This document shows, one piece after another, positions 7,448 through 18,464 of a stretch of 64,000 nt of DNA (its first letter is position 1; each line of letters opens with the position of its first letter). A model generated the notes under the pieces. The model did not search any database, was not told where the DNA came from, and saw only the letters and a list, made by a program, of their open reading frames with translations. The stretch comes from Streptomyces sp. CB09001 (lineage in GTDB: Bacteria > Actinomycetota > Actinomycetes > Streptomycetales > Streptomycetaceae): positions 2,790,001-2,854,000 of the forward strand of contig NZ_CP026730.1 of assembly GCF_003369795.1 (NCBI RefSeq), written 5' to 3'. The translations under genes and the position numbers were made by a program.

Positions 7448-9136
7448 ATGCAAACCCCCACAAGCTCCACATACCTAGCCGCAGAGCTTCGACTCCCCAC
7501 CAACTGGCTCGACTACACGATCCTCGGGATCTACTTCGTGGTCGTCCTGGGCATCGGCTTCGCCGCCCGCCGCTCGGTCAAGACCAGCCTGGACTTCTTC
7601 CTGTCCGGCCGTTCCCTGCCCGCCTGGGTCACCGGACTCGCCTTCGTCGCCGCCAACCTGGGTGCCACCGAGATCCTCGGCATGGCCGCCAACAGCGCCC
7701 AGTACGGCGTCTACACGACCCACTGGTACTGGATCGGCGCCATCCCGGCGATGGTCTTCCTCGGCCTGGTGATGATGCCGTTCTACTACGGCTCGAAGGT
7801 CCGGTCGGTCCCGGAGTTCCTCCTCCTGCGCTTCGACAAGGCCTCCCACCTCCTCAGTTCGGCCCTGTTCGCCGTCGCCGCCATCCTGATCGCCGGCGTG
7901 AACCTCTACGCCCTGGCGATCGTCGTCGAGGCACTGCTCGGCTGGCCGGAGTGGGTGGCCATCGTCGTGGCCGGTTTCTTCGTCCTGGCGTACATCACCC
8001 TGGGCGGCCTGTCCTCGGCGATCTACAACGAGGTCCTCCAGTTCTTCGTGATCCTGGCGGGCCTCATCCCGATCACCATCCTGGGCCTGAAGAAGGTCGG
8101 CGGCTGGGACGGCCTGTCCGACTCCCTCTCCAAGTCCCACGGCTCCGACTTCATGACGGCATGGGGCGGCACGGGCATCGGCAGCGAGAACCCGCTGGGC
8201 GCCAACTGGCTGACCATCGTCCTGGGCCTCGGCTTCGTCCTGTCCTTCGGCTACTGGACGACGAACTTCGCCGAGGTCCAGCGCGCCCTGTCCGCGAAGA
8301 ACCTCTCAGCGGCCCAGCGCACTCCCCTGATCGCGGCCTTCCCGAAGATCTTCATCGTCTTCGTCGTCATGATCCCGGGCCTGGTCGCCGCGGTCCTCGT
8401 CCCGAAGATCGGCACCCCCGGCTCGGACCTCCAGTACAACGACGCGATCCCGTACCTGATGCAGCAACTGCTGCCCAACGGCGTCCTCGGCATCGCGGTG
8501 ACGGGCCTGCTGGCCGCGTTCATGGCCGGCATGGCGGCCAACATCTCCTCCTTCAACACCGTCTTCACCACCGACATCTGGCAGAAGTACGTGGTGAAGG
8601 ACCGCGAGGACGGCTACTACGTCCGCTTCGGCCGCCTGATCACGGTGATCGGCGTCCTGGCCTCCATCGGCACGGCGTTCCTGGCCTCGTCCTTCTCCAA
8701 CATCATGAGCTACCTCCAGACGCTCTTCTCCTTCTTCAACGTGCCGATGTTCGTGGTCTTCATCATCGGCATGTTCTGGAAGCGGGCGTCGATGAAGTCC
8801 GGCTTCTGGGGCCTGATCGCGGGCACGACGGCCGCGATGGTGAACTACTTCGTCATCTACAAGCAGGGCATCATCGACATCCCGTCCGACCAGGGCGCCA
8901 ACTTCGTCTCCGCGATCGCGGGCTTCGTCGCCGGTGCGGTGGTCATGGTCGCGGTGTCCCTGTTCACCGCGCCGAAGCCCAGCGCCGACCTGCAGGGCCT
9001 GGTGTACGGCACCACCTCCCCCGGCATGACGGAGCCGCCCGCCAAGGGCGACGACGCGTGGTACCGCAAGCCGGCGCTGCTCGGCTGGGGGGCGGTCGTC
9101 CTGGCCGCCGCCTGCTACATCCCGTTCTCGTTCTGA
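7448..9136 (+). CDS. Sodium/solute symporter (SSS family, SGLT-like)
   Basis: 562-aa polytopic membrane protein with about 13-14 hydrophobic helices. Family signatures include the early GRSLPAWVTGLAFVAANLG segment, which resembles the SGLT sodium/sugar motif, then SVPEFLLLRF and GMAANISSFNTVFTTDIW. The start is the ATG at 7448; the ribosome site is weak (GAAGCGAG). Divergent transcription from galTEK across a shared control region makes galactose or a galactoside the likely substrate, which is an inference from context. It is followed 21 nt later by a small membrane protein gene. Confidence 0.9.
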   Translation: MQTPTSSTYLAAELRLPTNWLDYTILGIYFVVVLGIGFAARRSVKTSLDFFLSGRSLPAWVTGLAFVAANLGATEILGMAANSAQYGVYTTHWYWIGAIPAMVFLGLVMMPFYYGSKVRSVPEFLLLRFDKASHLLSSALFAVAAILIAGVNLYALAIVVEALLGWPEWVAIVVAGFFVLAYITLGGLSSAIYNEVLQFFVILAGLIPITILGLKKVGGWDGLSDSLSKSHGSDFMTAWGGTGIGSENPLGANWLTIVLGLGFVLSFGYWTTNFAEVQRALSAKNLSAAQRTPLIAAFPKIFIVFVVMIPGLVAAVLVPKIGTPGSDLQYNDAIPYLMQQLLPNGVLGIAVTGLLAAFMAGMAANISSFNTVFTTDIWQKYVVKDREDGYYVRFGRLITVIGVLASIGTAFLASSFSNIMSYLQTLFSFFNVPMFVVFIIGMFWKRASMKSGFWGLIAGTTAAMVNYFVIYKQGIIDIPSDQGANFVSAIAGFVAGAVVMVAVSLFTAPKPSADLQGLVYGTTSPGMTEPPAKGDDAWYRKPALLGWGAVVLAAACYIPFSF

Positions 9137-9157
9137 TCGCGGGAGGATTGAGAGAGC

Positions 9158-9466
9158 ATGTCTGATTCCTACTCCGACAAGAACCTGCAGGACGAGGTCT
9201 CCGAGCTGGAGACCAAGTCCGTCACCGCCGCGCGGCTGTTCGACATCCGGCGGATCATCGGCGGGCTGTTCGTGATCTACGGCGTCATCGTGACGATCGC
9301 GGGCTTCGTGGCGTCCGACGAGGACATCGACAAGGCGCAGGGGGTGAACATCAACCTCTGGACCGGGGTCGGGATGCTGGTCCTGGGCGTGTTCTTCCTG
9401 GCGTGGCTGAAGCTGCGGCCCACGGCGCCGCCGACGCCGCCGCTGGAGGAGGCCGACAAGGAGTGA
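9158..9466 (+). CDS. Small two-helix membrane protein linked to the symporter
   Basis: 102 aa with two predicted membrane helices (about residues 33-50 and 68-86) separated by an acidic loop DEDIDKAQG. The tail is proline/threonine-rich and charged. GGAGG lies 12 nt and GAGAGA a few nt before the ATG. The 21-nt gap from the symporter indicates one transcription unit. I do not recognise a characterised family; a role in folding, stability or control of the transporter is only a guess from linkage. Confidence 0.8.
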   Translation: MSDSYSDKNLQDEVSELETKSVTAARLFDIRRIIGGLFVIYGVIVTIAGFVASDEDIDKAQGVNINLWTGVGMLVLGVFFLAWLKLRPTAPPTPPLEEADKE

Positions 9467-9560
9467 CGGTGTCTTCGTGACACCGCCCAGTGCACCGGCG
9501 CGTGACCGGCACCCGCGGAGGGTGTGGGCGCGGTGGTGGGGAGCGCAGCCCGGCGCTTAC

Positions 9561-9602
9561 GGGGTGCCTCCCCCAGTGCCTGAACGGCCTGGGAGGTACC
9601 CC
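9561..9602. repeat. Dispersed GC-rich palindromic element
   Basis: GGGGTGCCTCCCCCAG (9561-9576) pairs with CTGGGAGGTACCCC (9589-9602) around a 12-nt loop. Elements of this general sequence (GGGGGTACC...CTGGGGGA types) recur between genes throughout Streptomyces genomes. It could act as a transcription terminator for the convergent genes here. Recognition as a dispersed family is from memory. Confidence 0.55.
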
Positions 9603-9632
9603 CACCGCCCACCCGTGCCGCCCCAGCGGCAC

Positions 9633-9680
9633 GACTGCCCGCAGCGACGGCGGCGTGGCGACTGCCCGCAGCGACGGCGG
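9633..9680. repeat. Direct repeat, 2 x 21 bp with 27-bp period
   Basis: The same 21 bases, beginning GACTGCCCGC and ending GACGGCGG, occur at 9633-9653 and 9660-9680. No function assigned; too few copies for a recognisable array. Confidence 0.6.
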
Positions 9681-9930
9681 GGGAGCCGCGTACGGCGACG
9701 AGCGGGACGCTGAGCGTCGGCGGGGAAAGCCGCGTACGGCGGCAAGGGGTCGTGTCGGGGGGTGTCCGCCCGCAGCGGTTGGCGCGTCAACGGAGTTCGC
9801 TTCTGTGGCCGACCGATTCCGCGCCGTTCCGAGGACGGACACCCCCCGGCGCGGCCCCGACCCACCCACCGCACGCACCGCGCCACGCGCACCCTCACCG
9901 AAGCCGCACAGGCCGCCGCAGGCACCCCGC

Positions 9931-10605
9931 TCAACCGCCGGAGGCACCCGCCCGGTCCAGCAACCCCGTCCGCGCCGCCAGCGCGGCGGCCTCGAGTCGG
10001 GAGCCCACGCCCAGTTTCATCAGGACGCGCTGGACGTGCGTACGGGCCGTGGAGGGAGCGATGCCCATGCCGGCCGCGATCAGCCGCGTGTCCTCCCCGT
10101 CCGCGACCCGCACCAGCACCTCCACTTCCCGCGGCGTGAGCATCTGCAACAGCCGCTGCCCCTCGTCGTCGGGCTGCGCGGCCGGGTTCAGCAGCTCACC
10201 GAACGCCCCCTGCAACAAGGCCGGCGCCACCGCGGCCTCCCCGGCCCGCGCCTTCATGATCGCCCGCTCGACGCCCTCTATGCGCTCGTCGTGCCGGACG
10301 TACCCCGCCGCCCCCGCCGCGAACGCCGCCGCGATGCCGCGAGGGCTCGGCACCGGGCCCAGCACCAGCACCGCCACCTGCGGACGCTCCCGCTTGATCC
10401 GTACCACCGGGTCGAAGTTCCCCGGCTCCGCCGGTGTCGCCGTCCCCAGCAGGCACACCTCCGGCGCCCGGCTGATCACCAGCTCCGCCGCCCCCGCGGC
10501 CGGCGCCGCCGCGGCCAGCACCCGGTGCCCCCGCAGCTTCAGCGCCGAGGCCAGCGCCTCGGCGAGCAATCGGTGATCGTCGACCACCATCAGCCGTACT
10601 CCCAT
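9931..10605 (-). CDS. LuxR-family regulator with degenerate receiver
   Basis: 224 aa. The N-terminus has the receiver fold start MVVDDHRLLAEAL, but the phospho-acceptor position is Gly54 (EVCLLGTATP) instead of Asp. The conserved Thr/Ser is Gly (VLVLGP) and the conserved Lys is Arg (GYVRHDE). The C-terminal LuxR helix-turn-helix is intact: LTPREVEVLVRVADGEDT and APSTARTHVQRVLMKLGVG. This fits an atypical response regulator not switched by phosphorylation, as in pseudo-receiver regulators that bind small molecules. The ATG at 10605 has a run of G residues (GGGGGG) about 6-11 nt upstream. No kinase gene is adjacent. Confidence 0.85.
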   Translation of the reverse strand: MGVRLMVVDDHRLLAEALASALKLRGHRVLAAAAPAAGAAELVISRAPEVCLLGTATPAEPGNFDPVVRIKRERPQVAVLVLGPVPSPRGIAAAFAAGAAGYVRHDERIEGVERAIMKARAGEAAVAPALLQGAFGELLNPAAQPDDEGQRLLQMLTPREVEVLVRVADGEDTRLIAAGMGIAPSTARTHVQRVLMKLGVGSRLEAAALAARTGLLDRAGASGG

Positions 10606-10753
10606 GGAGCAACCCCCCAGTCACCCATTCGCCCATTCACCGGTCCCCGGCACGCCCCCCGGCATGTCCCCCGGAAGCTACACGCTAGCCAGCCCGCGCG
10701 CTGCCCCTACCGGTGAGAACCGCCCTGGAGTACCGAAATCCCCGGCAACGCGG

Positions 10754-10787
10754 CCGGCCCCGCCCCTGCGGACAGGGACGGGGCCGG
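10754..10787 (-). terminator. Hairpin terminator downstream of the beta-propeller genes
   Basis: CCGGCCCCGCCCCTG (10754-10768) and CAGGGACGGGGCCGG (10773-10787) form a 15-bp stem with one mismatch and a 4-nt loop, 28 nt past the stop of the leftward gene. No U-tract follows, which is usual for Streptomyces. Confidence 0.7.
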
Positions 10788-10815
10788 AACGGCCACCCGA
10801 GCGACGCCTACGGGC

Positions 10816-12639
10816 TCACCCGCTGGTGCCGAACCCGATCGCCAGGTACTCCTTCTCGTCCGCGCTCGTCGGCTCACTGGCGAACACCTGCGACATGTAC
10901 AGACGCCCCTGCGAGTAGAGCAGCTCGGAGTAGTCCGGCGACATGCTGGACTCCACGTCCCGCACCGCTTCCGTCGCCGGGTTCTCCAGCAGCGTGGTCT
11001 GCTTGAACGTCGTCCCGTCGATGCTCACGACCTGGCCGCCCTTGTCGTACGGCGGGCGCTTGTAGGCGATCACGTTGCCGCCGTCCATGCGCAGCGGGGT
11101 GATCGTGTAGTCCTCGCCCGAGTCCGCGCGCTGGCCGGTCTGCTTCCCGGTGGTCAGGTCGAAGGCGACGACCTCGTTGGCCCGGCTGTACGACTCGCCG
11201 CCGCCCTCGTGCTCCTCGGTCGCGATGTACAGCTTGCCGTTGCCGGCCGCGAGCCCGTTGCAGCTCTCGGTCTTGGTGATGCTGTCGCAGCGGGCCGCGA
11301 ACTGGTCGCCGGGCGCCGAGATGCGGGTGAGCAGCTTGCCGGTCTTGTTGTCGATGGAGAAGAAGTCCGAGATGCCGCTGCCGTCCCCGGCGGAGTCACC
11401 GACGTCGGCGGCCACGACCAGCGGGTTGGTCGACACGACGCCCGCGTACTCGATGCCCTTGGCCATCTTGTACTCGGTGATCACCTTCCCGCTCTTCGGG
11501 TCGATGGTCTGGATGTTCAGCTGGCGGGCGTCGTACGAGCCGCACTTGCGCACCGCGACCAGCTTCTCGCCGCCGCCGTAGCCCGCGTCGTAGCAGGTGT
11601 CGGTCGTCTTCGGGGACCAGAGGATGTCGCCCTTGGCGATGCCGAAGGCCACGCCGCCGTCGCTGCTGCCCGCGGCGACGGTGTCACCGCTGATCGTGAC
11701 GTTGTCGAAGGAGATCGGCCCCTCGCCGGCGGACTTCGTCCACACCTTCGTCCCGGCGTCCAGGTCGAGGACCGCGACCTGGGTGCAGCCGTGCGAGGGT
11801 TCGGCCTTGGTCGGCATGGCGGGCTGGTGGACGATCACCGTCTTGTTGTCGTCGGTGACGTGCCGCGTGACGGCGCACACGGGGCCGTCCAGCTTGATCG
11901 TCCACTTCTTGCTGCCCTTGTCGGGGTCGTACCCGTTGACCTCGGCGATGCCGCTCTTGGCGTACACCTTGTCGGTGAGCCAGGAGCCGGAGACGACGAC
12001 GCTGTCGTCCTCCTTGCTCACCGCGGGCATCGGGACCTGGAAGAGCACCTTGGCGGCCGGGTCGGAGGGCGCCTTCTCCTTGGCGCCGGAGGCCTTGCCG
12101 CCGTCGCCGCCCTTCTGGTCCGTACCGCCGTCGCCGCCCGTGCCGCCGCTGGAGCCCGCGGTGTCGTCCTTGCCCCCGTCGTCGGAGGAACCGGCGTACC
12201 AGATCCCGCCGCCGATGATCAGGGCGATCGCGACGACGGCGGACACGATGATCGCGACCTGCGCGTTGACCTTCCGCCCACCGCCCGGCCCCGCGGCCTG
12301 CGGCTGCATGGGCATGGTGGCCGGCTGCGGATAGCCGTAACCGGCCTGATTGGGCTGGCCGGGCTGCCCGTAGGCCGGCGTCGGCTGCCCGTACGCCCCG
12401 GGCTGACCGGGCTGACCCGGCTGACCCGGGTACCCGTACCCGGGCTGGGGCTGCGGCGGCGTCTGCGGATACCCGTACCCCGGCTGCTGCGGCGGCGGCC
12501 CCGCCGGCGGGGTGGCCGGAGCCGCGGGCGCCTGCGGTGGGGTCTGCGGCGCAGGCGGCTGCGGCGGCTGGTTCTGCGGCGGGCCGAACCCGCCCCCCTG
12601 CGGGGGCTGGTTGGGCGGCGGGGGAGGCGGCTGGGTCAT
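10816..12639 (-). CDS. Membrane-anchored PQQ-type beta-propeller protein
   Basis: 607 aa. Residues 1-120 are low-complexity Pro/Gln/Gly with PGYGYPQ repeats. One membrane helix follows (about 127-149, IIVSAVVAIALIIGGGIWY), then an Asp/Gly/Lys-rich linker and an exported domain of PQQ-like repeats such as DLTTGKQTGQRAD, DLDAGTKVWTKS and DPKSGKVITEYKM. The topology suggests a cytoplasmic proline-rich tail and an extracellular beta-propeller. Quinoprotein catalytic residues are not evident, so it is probably a binding or scaffold protein. A paralogue lies 107 bp upstream in the same orientation. Function unknown. Confidence 0.85.
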   Translation of the reverse strand: MTQPPPPPPNQPPQGGGFGPPQNQPPQPPAPQTPPQAPAAPATPPAGPPPQQPGYGYPQTPPQPQPGYGYPGQPGQPGQPGAYGQPTPAYGQPGQPNQAGYGYPQPATMPMQPQAAGPGGGRKVNAQVAIIVSAVVAIALIIGGGIWYAGSSDDGGKDDTAGSSGGTGGDGGTDQKGGDGGKASGAKEKAPSDPAAKVLFQVPMPAVSKEDDSVVVSGSWLTDKVYAKSGIAEVNGYDPDKGSKKWTIKLDGPVCAVTRHVTDDNKTVIVHQPAMPTKAEPSHGCTQVAVLDLDAGTKVWTKSAGEGPISFDNVTISGDTVAAGSSDGGVAFGIAKGDILWSPKTTDTCYDAGYGGGEKLVAVRKCGSYDARQLNIQTIDPKSGKVITEYKMAKGIEYAGVVSTNPLVVAADVGDSAGDGSGISDFFSIDNKTGKLLTRISAPGDQFAARCDSITKTESCNGLAAGNGKLYIATEEHEGGGESYSRANEVVAFDLTTGKQTGQRADSGEDYTITPLRMDGGNVIAYKRPPYDKGGQVVSIDGTTFKQTTLLENPATEAVRDVESSMSPDYSELLYSQGRLYMSQVFASEPTSADEKEYLAIGFGTSG

Positions 12640-12746
12640 GACGTGAGTACCTCGGAGAGCGGAGACGACGGAGACGGAACGAGCCGCGGAACGGCGAAGT
12701 CAGACGAGAAGAAGGAGAAAGCGAAGAAAGAAGAGGTCACTTGCCG

Positions 12747-14546
12747 TCACTTGCCGTAAGCGAGCATCAACTTCTCCTTCGACTCGTCGTTCCCGGTCAG
12801 GCGGGTGCTGGAGATGAAGAACCGCCCGTCGACCCAGTCGATGTCCTTGGAGTAGAAGCTGTTCTCGATGTCCGCGACGCCCTGCGGGTTCTGCAGCAGC
12901 TTGGTGGGCTGGTGGCTGCTTCCGCCGGTCGGGATGGACACGACCTGACCGCCCGCGTCGTAGGACGGCTGGACGTACGCGACGAGCTGGTCGCCCTCGA
13001 CCTTCAGCGGCATCATCGACTCGTCCGCGGGGGACTTGGTCCGCCACTTCTCCTTGCCGGTGGTGAGGTTGATCGCGACGATCTCGTTGGCGCCGCTGGT
13101 CGCCTCGGTCGGCAGGTAGAGCGTGCCCGCGGCGACGGCCACGCCCGTGCAGCCCTGGAGGTCGCGTTCCAGGATGGCCCAGCCGCACTCGGGCGCGAAG
13201 TCCTCGTCGACGCCGACCTGTTCCTGGACCTTGCCGCCGGCGGTGAAGCTGGAGATGTTCCAGACCTTCTTGTCCTCGTTGGTGGCGTAGACGACCAGCG
13301 GGTCGACGGAGTAGGCGCGGGCGATCCGCCAGCCCTTCTCGTACTTGTAGGTCCACAGGACCTTGCCGGTCTTCGGGTCGAGGCCCTGGAGTTCGTCGTG
13401 CGCGTTGTTGCCGCCGGCGCCGCAGGAGGCGACCTGGACGAGCTTGTTCGCGCTGCCCGCGAAGCCGGCGGGGAAGCAGGCGTCGCCGTACTTCTTCTTC
13501 TCGTACAGCTTCTTGCCGCTCTTGACGTCGTAGGCGGTGCCGGACTGGGAGCGGCCGACCATCATGGTGTTGCCGCTGAGCGAGAGTTCGAGGGAGAGCG
13601 TGGAGTCGAACAGGTCGCCGTCGGCGACCTCCTCGGACCAGCCCTTCTGGCCGGTGGCGAGGTCGATCTCCTGGAGCTTGTTGCACTTGGCGCGGTCGCT
13701 GGAGCCGCTCATGTAGGCGACGACGATCTTGTCGTCGCCCGTCTTCTCCGGGGTGACCGCGCAGATCTTCTCCGGGAAGGCGATCGGCTCCCAGGCGGGC
13801 TTGCCGTCGCCGACGTTGTAGGCGAAGACCTGCTTGTACGCCGCCTTCACCGCCGCCTTGCCGGTGATCCACATGCCGTTGGCGTCGGCACCGGAACCCG
13901 GGGCGTCGGGCGCCTCCTTGTACCAGAGCACCTTGGACTCGCCGGCCTGGCGGCCCTCGTTGAGGTCCTCGGGGTCCTCGCCGCCGTCGCCGCTGCCGTC
14001 ACCGGGGTCGACCGGAGCGCCGCCCTTGGAGCCGGAGGGCTTGGGGTCGTCGGTCTTGGCGACGACGGGCTTCTTGTCCTTCTCGTCGTCACCGCCGCTC
14101 GCGGTGACCGCCCACACGCCGCCGCCGATGACGAGCAGGGCCGCGACGGCCGCGCCGATGGCGAGGGCGGGCTTGCCCTTGAAGGGGTTGCGGGACCCGG
14201 GGCCGCCGGGCGGCGGCGTACCGGGAACGCCGGGAGCGCCGGGGTACTGCTGCTGCGGATAGCCGTAGCCGGGCTGCTGGCCGTACGGCCCCGGCTGCTG
14301 CGGCTGGGCGGCGTACGGCCCGGAGTTGTACGGTCCGGGCTGCTGACCGTACGGCCCGGGCTGGGCGGGCTGACCGGGCTGGCCCGGCTGCTGCTGCGGA
14401 TACCCGTACCCCGGCTGCTGCGGCGGCGGACCGGACGGCGGGCCCTGCGGGGGCGGCGGGGTCGGTGCCCCGAAACCTCCCGGCGGTGGGTCCTGCGGTG
14501 CTCCGAAGCCACCCGGCTGCGGCGGCTGATTCGGCGGCTGGCTCAT
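12747..14546 (-). CDS. Membrane-anchored PQQ-type beta-propeller protein, paralogue
   Basis: 599 aa with the same plan as its downstream neighbour. There is a Pro/Gly/Gln/Tyr-rich cytoplasmic tail (1-120), one membrane helix (about 127-147, AIGAAVAALLVIGGGVWAV), a charged linker and PQQ-like repeats including DPKTGKVLWTYKYEKG and NLTTGKEKWRTKSP. GGGGGAA lies about 8 nt before the ATG at 14546. The 260-bp gap upstream, with the AT-rich segment GCTAAAAATCAGTGAG on the coding strand, probably holds the promoter for both genes. Tandem duplication with divergence is the likely origin. Function unknown. Confidence 0.85.
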   Translation of the reverse strand: MSQPPNQPPQPGGFGAPQDPPPGGFGAPTPPPPQGPPSGPPPQQPGYGYPQQQPGQPGQPAQPGPYGQQPGPYNSGPYAAQPQQPGPYGQQPGYGYPQQQYPGAPGVPGTPPPGGPGSRNPFKGKPALAIGAAVAALLVIGGGVWAVTASGGDDEKDKKPVVAKTDDPKPSGSKGGAPVDPGDGSGDGGEDPEDLNEGRQAGESKVLWYKEAPDAPGSGADANGMWITGKAAVKAAYKQVFAYNVGDGKPAWEPIAFPEKICAVTPEKTGDDKIVVAYMSGSSDRAKCNKLQEIDLATGQKGWSEEVADGDLFDSTLSLELSLSGNTMMVGRSQSGTAYDVKSGKKLYEKKKYGDACFPAGFAGSANKLVQVASCGAGGNNAHDELQGLDPKTGKVLWTYKYEKGWRIARAYSVDPLVVYATNEDKKVWNISSFTAGGKVQEQVGVDEDFAPECGWAILERDLQGCTGVAVAAGTLYLPTEATSGANEIVAINLTTGKEKWRTKSPADESMMPLKVEGDQLVAYVQPSYDAGGQVVSIPTGGSSHQPTKLLQNPQGVADIENSFYSKDIDWVDGRFFISSTRLTGNDESKEKLMLAYGK

Positions 14547-14806
14547 CAGCGCGTTCCCCCTTATTACTCACTGATTTTTAGCCACGCCCCGGGTCACGCG
14601 CTGGCCCCGGAGTCGTCTACGGCGATCGTTCCACAAGCCTCGGACCGCCCTGGGACAGTCCTCGGACGGCCTTTCTATCACCCGCGCCCAACCGCCCACC
14701 GGGCCGCGTCCACCGCTGTTCCCAAGGGAGGACCGGCCCGTGATGCCACTGTTACGAGCCTTCACGCGCCCTTTACATCACCCGCGCGCCCGGCGCACGC
14801 GGTCGC

Positions 14807-16621
<1,815 letters not shown>

Positions 16622-16678
16622 TTCTCTCCTGACTGGGGGATCACTCGACCCTCCAGGGTAGTCCGGCCGCCGTGGGCC

Positions 16679-17578
16679 TCAGTCCAGGACCGTGGCTCCC
16701 GCCGCCGCCCCCACCGCCGTACGCACGTCCCGGCAGGTCCCCGAGGCCCGCAGCACCCCGGCGATGTCGGAGGCGGACCTGGCGTCGGTCGCGAGGAAGG
16801 CCGTCGTCGGTCCCGAGCCCGAGACCAGGGCGGCCAGGGCTCCGGCCGCCCGGCCCGCCGCGAGGGTGTCGGACAGCTCGGGGAAGAGGGAGAGCGCGGC
16901 GGGCTGGAGGTCGTTGGTGACGGCGACGGCGAGCGCGGTGGCGTCGCCCTTCGCGAGGGCGTCGAGGACCGCCTGGTCGGCGGCCGGCTCGGGGATGTCC
17001 TGGCCGTCCGCCAGCCGGTCGAACTCGCGGAAGACGGCCGGCGTCGACAGACCCCGCGCGGCCAGCGCGAACACCCAGTGGAAGTCGCCCCCCACCTCCA
17101 GCTCCGCCAGCCGTTCCCCCCGCCCGGTGCCCAGCGCCGCCCCGCCGACCAGGCTGAAGGGCACGTCGCTGCCCAGCCCGGCGCAGATCTCGAGCAGCTC
17201 CTCGCGACCGGCGCCGGTTCCCCACAGGGCGTCGCAGGCGAGCAGCGCGCCCGCGCCGTCGGCGCTGCCGCCCGCCATGCCGCCGGCGACGGGGATGTCC
17301 TTGGCGATGTGGAGGTGGACGTCGGGAGCGCGGCCGTACCTCGCCGCCAGCACCTCCGCCGCGCGGGCCGCGAGGTTGGTGCGGTCCAGGGGGACCTGGT
17401 CGGCGTCGGGCCCCTCGCAGGTGACGCGGAGTCCGTCGGCGGCCGGGGTCGCGGTGATCTCGTCGTACAGGGAGACCGCGAGGAAGACGTTGGCCAGGTC
17501 GTGGAAGCCGTCGGGGCGGGCGGCGCCGACCGCGAGCTGCACGTTGACCTTGGCGGGGACGCGGACCGTCACGCTCAC
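16679..17578 (-). CDS. ispE: 4-diphosphocytidyl-2-C-methyl-D-erythritol kinase
   Basis: 299-aa GHMP kinase of the MEP isoprenoid pathway, phosphorylating CDP-ME. The substrate-binding N-terminus reads VRVPAKVNVQLAVG, and the ATP loop PVAGGMAGGSADGAGAL lies near residues 95-111. The C-terminal glycine motif is LVSGSGPTTAFL. The GTG at 17578 follows the rsmA stop by 7 nt, with GGGAG inside the rsmA 3' end, so the two are probably translationally coupled. The rsmA-ispE pairing is conserved in actinobacteria. Confidence 0.96.
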   Translation of the reverse strand: MSVTVRVPAKVNVQLAVGAARPDGFHDLANVFLAVSLYDEITATPAADGLRVTCEGPDADQVPLDRTNLAARAAEVLAARYGRAPDVHLHIAKDIPVAGGMAGGSADGAGALLACDALWGTGAGREELLEICAGLGSDVPFSLVGGAALGTGRGERLAELEVGGDFHWVFALAARGLSTPAVFREFDRLADGQDIPEPAADQAVLDALAKGDATALAVAVTNDLQPAALSLFPELSDTLAAGRAAGALAALVSGSGPTTAFLATDARSASDIAGVLRASGTCRDVRTAVGAAAGATVLD

Positions 17579-17585
17579 TTGCTCG

Positions 17586-18464
17586 TCACTCCCTGACTTC
17601 CTGCTGCTGCTTGTGCTCGGCGATACGCGCGAACTCTTCCACGGTCAGGGCCTCTCCGCGCGCCTGCGGGGACACGCCCGCGCCGACGAGGGCGGCCTCG
17701 GCGGCGGCGGCGGATCCCGCCCACCCGGCGAGCGCGGCCCGCAGGGTCTTGCGGCGCTGGGCGAACGCGGCGTCGACGACGGCGAAGACCTCGGCCTTGG
17801 ACGCGGTCGTCTTGAGCGGCTCCGTCCGCCGGACGAGTGACACGAGCCCGCTGTCGACGTTCGGCGCGGGCCAGAAGACGTTGCGGCCGATGGACCCGGC
17901 CCGCTTGACCTCCGCGTACCAGTTCGCCTTCACGGACGGCACGCCGTACACCTTCGAGCCGGGTCCGGCGGCCAGCCGGTCGGCGACCTCCTTCTGCACC
18001 ATGACGAGGGTCCGCTCGATGCCCGGGAAGGTGTCGAGCATGTGGAGGAGGACGGGGACGGCGACGTTGTAGGGGAGGTTCGCGACCAGGGCGGTCGGCG
18101 CGGGGCCGGGCAGCTCTCGCACGTGCATCGCGTCGGAGTGCACGAGCGCGAACCGGTCGGCGCGCTCCGGCATGCGGGCGGCGACGGTGGCGGGCAGGGC
18201 ACCGGCGAGTACGTCGTCGATCTCGACGGCGGTGACCCGGTCGGCGGCCTCCAGCAGGGCCAGGGTGAGCGAGCCGAGACCCGGTCCCACCTCGACCACC
18301 ACGTCGTCGGGGCGTACCTCGGCGGTGCGGACGATACGGCGGACCGTGTTGGCGTCGATGACGAAGTTCTGGCCGCGCTGCTTGGTGGGGCGTACGCCGA
18401 GGGCCGCCGCGAGTTCGCGGACGTCGGCGGGACCCAGGAGGGCGTCGGGGGTGGGGCTGCTCAC
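17586..18464 (-). CDS. rsmA: 16S rRNA dimethyladenosine transferase (KsgA)
   Basis: 292-aa SAM-dependent enzyme that dimethylates the two adjacent adenosines in the 3'-terminal loop of 16S rRNA (A1518/A1519). Motifs in order: [25 protein letters not shown] (SAM motif I), AVEIDD, the catalytic NLPYN, and [12 protein letters not shown]. The start is a GTG at 18464. Its loss gives kasugamycin resistance in many bacteria. First gene of the rsmA-ispE unit; upstream DNA is a repeat-rich spacer. Confidence 0.97.
   Translation of the reverse strand: MSSPTPDALLGPADVRELAAALGVRPTKQRGQNFVIDANTVRRIVRTAEVRPDDVVVEVGPGLGSLTLALLEAADRVTAVEIDDVLAGALPATVAARMPERADRFALVHSDAMHVRELPGPAPTALVANLPYNVAVPVLLHMLDTFPGIERTLVMVQKEVADRLAAGPGSKVYGVPSVKANWYAEVKRAGSIGRNVFWPAPNVDSGLVSLVRRTEPLKTTASKAEVFAVVDAAFAQRRKTLRAALAGWAGSAAAAEAALVGAGVSPQARGEALTVEEFARIAEHKQQQEVRE

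Larger units (their letters stand above)
9467..9930. other. 464-bp gene-free stretch with repeats
   Basis: No supportable gene on either strand. The stretch holds a dispersed-type palindrome (9561-9602), a 21-bp direct repeat with 27-bp period (9633-9653 and 9660-9680) and two copies of CCGCGTACGGCG some 40 bp apart. It separates the rightward symporter pair from the leftward regulator gene and probably contains their termination signals. Confidence 0.6.
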
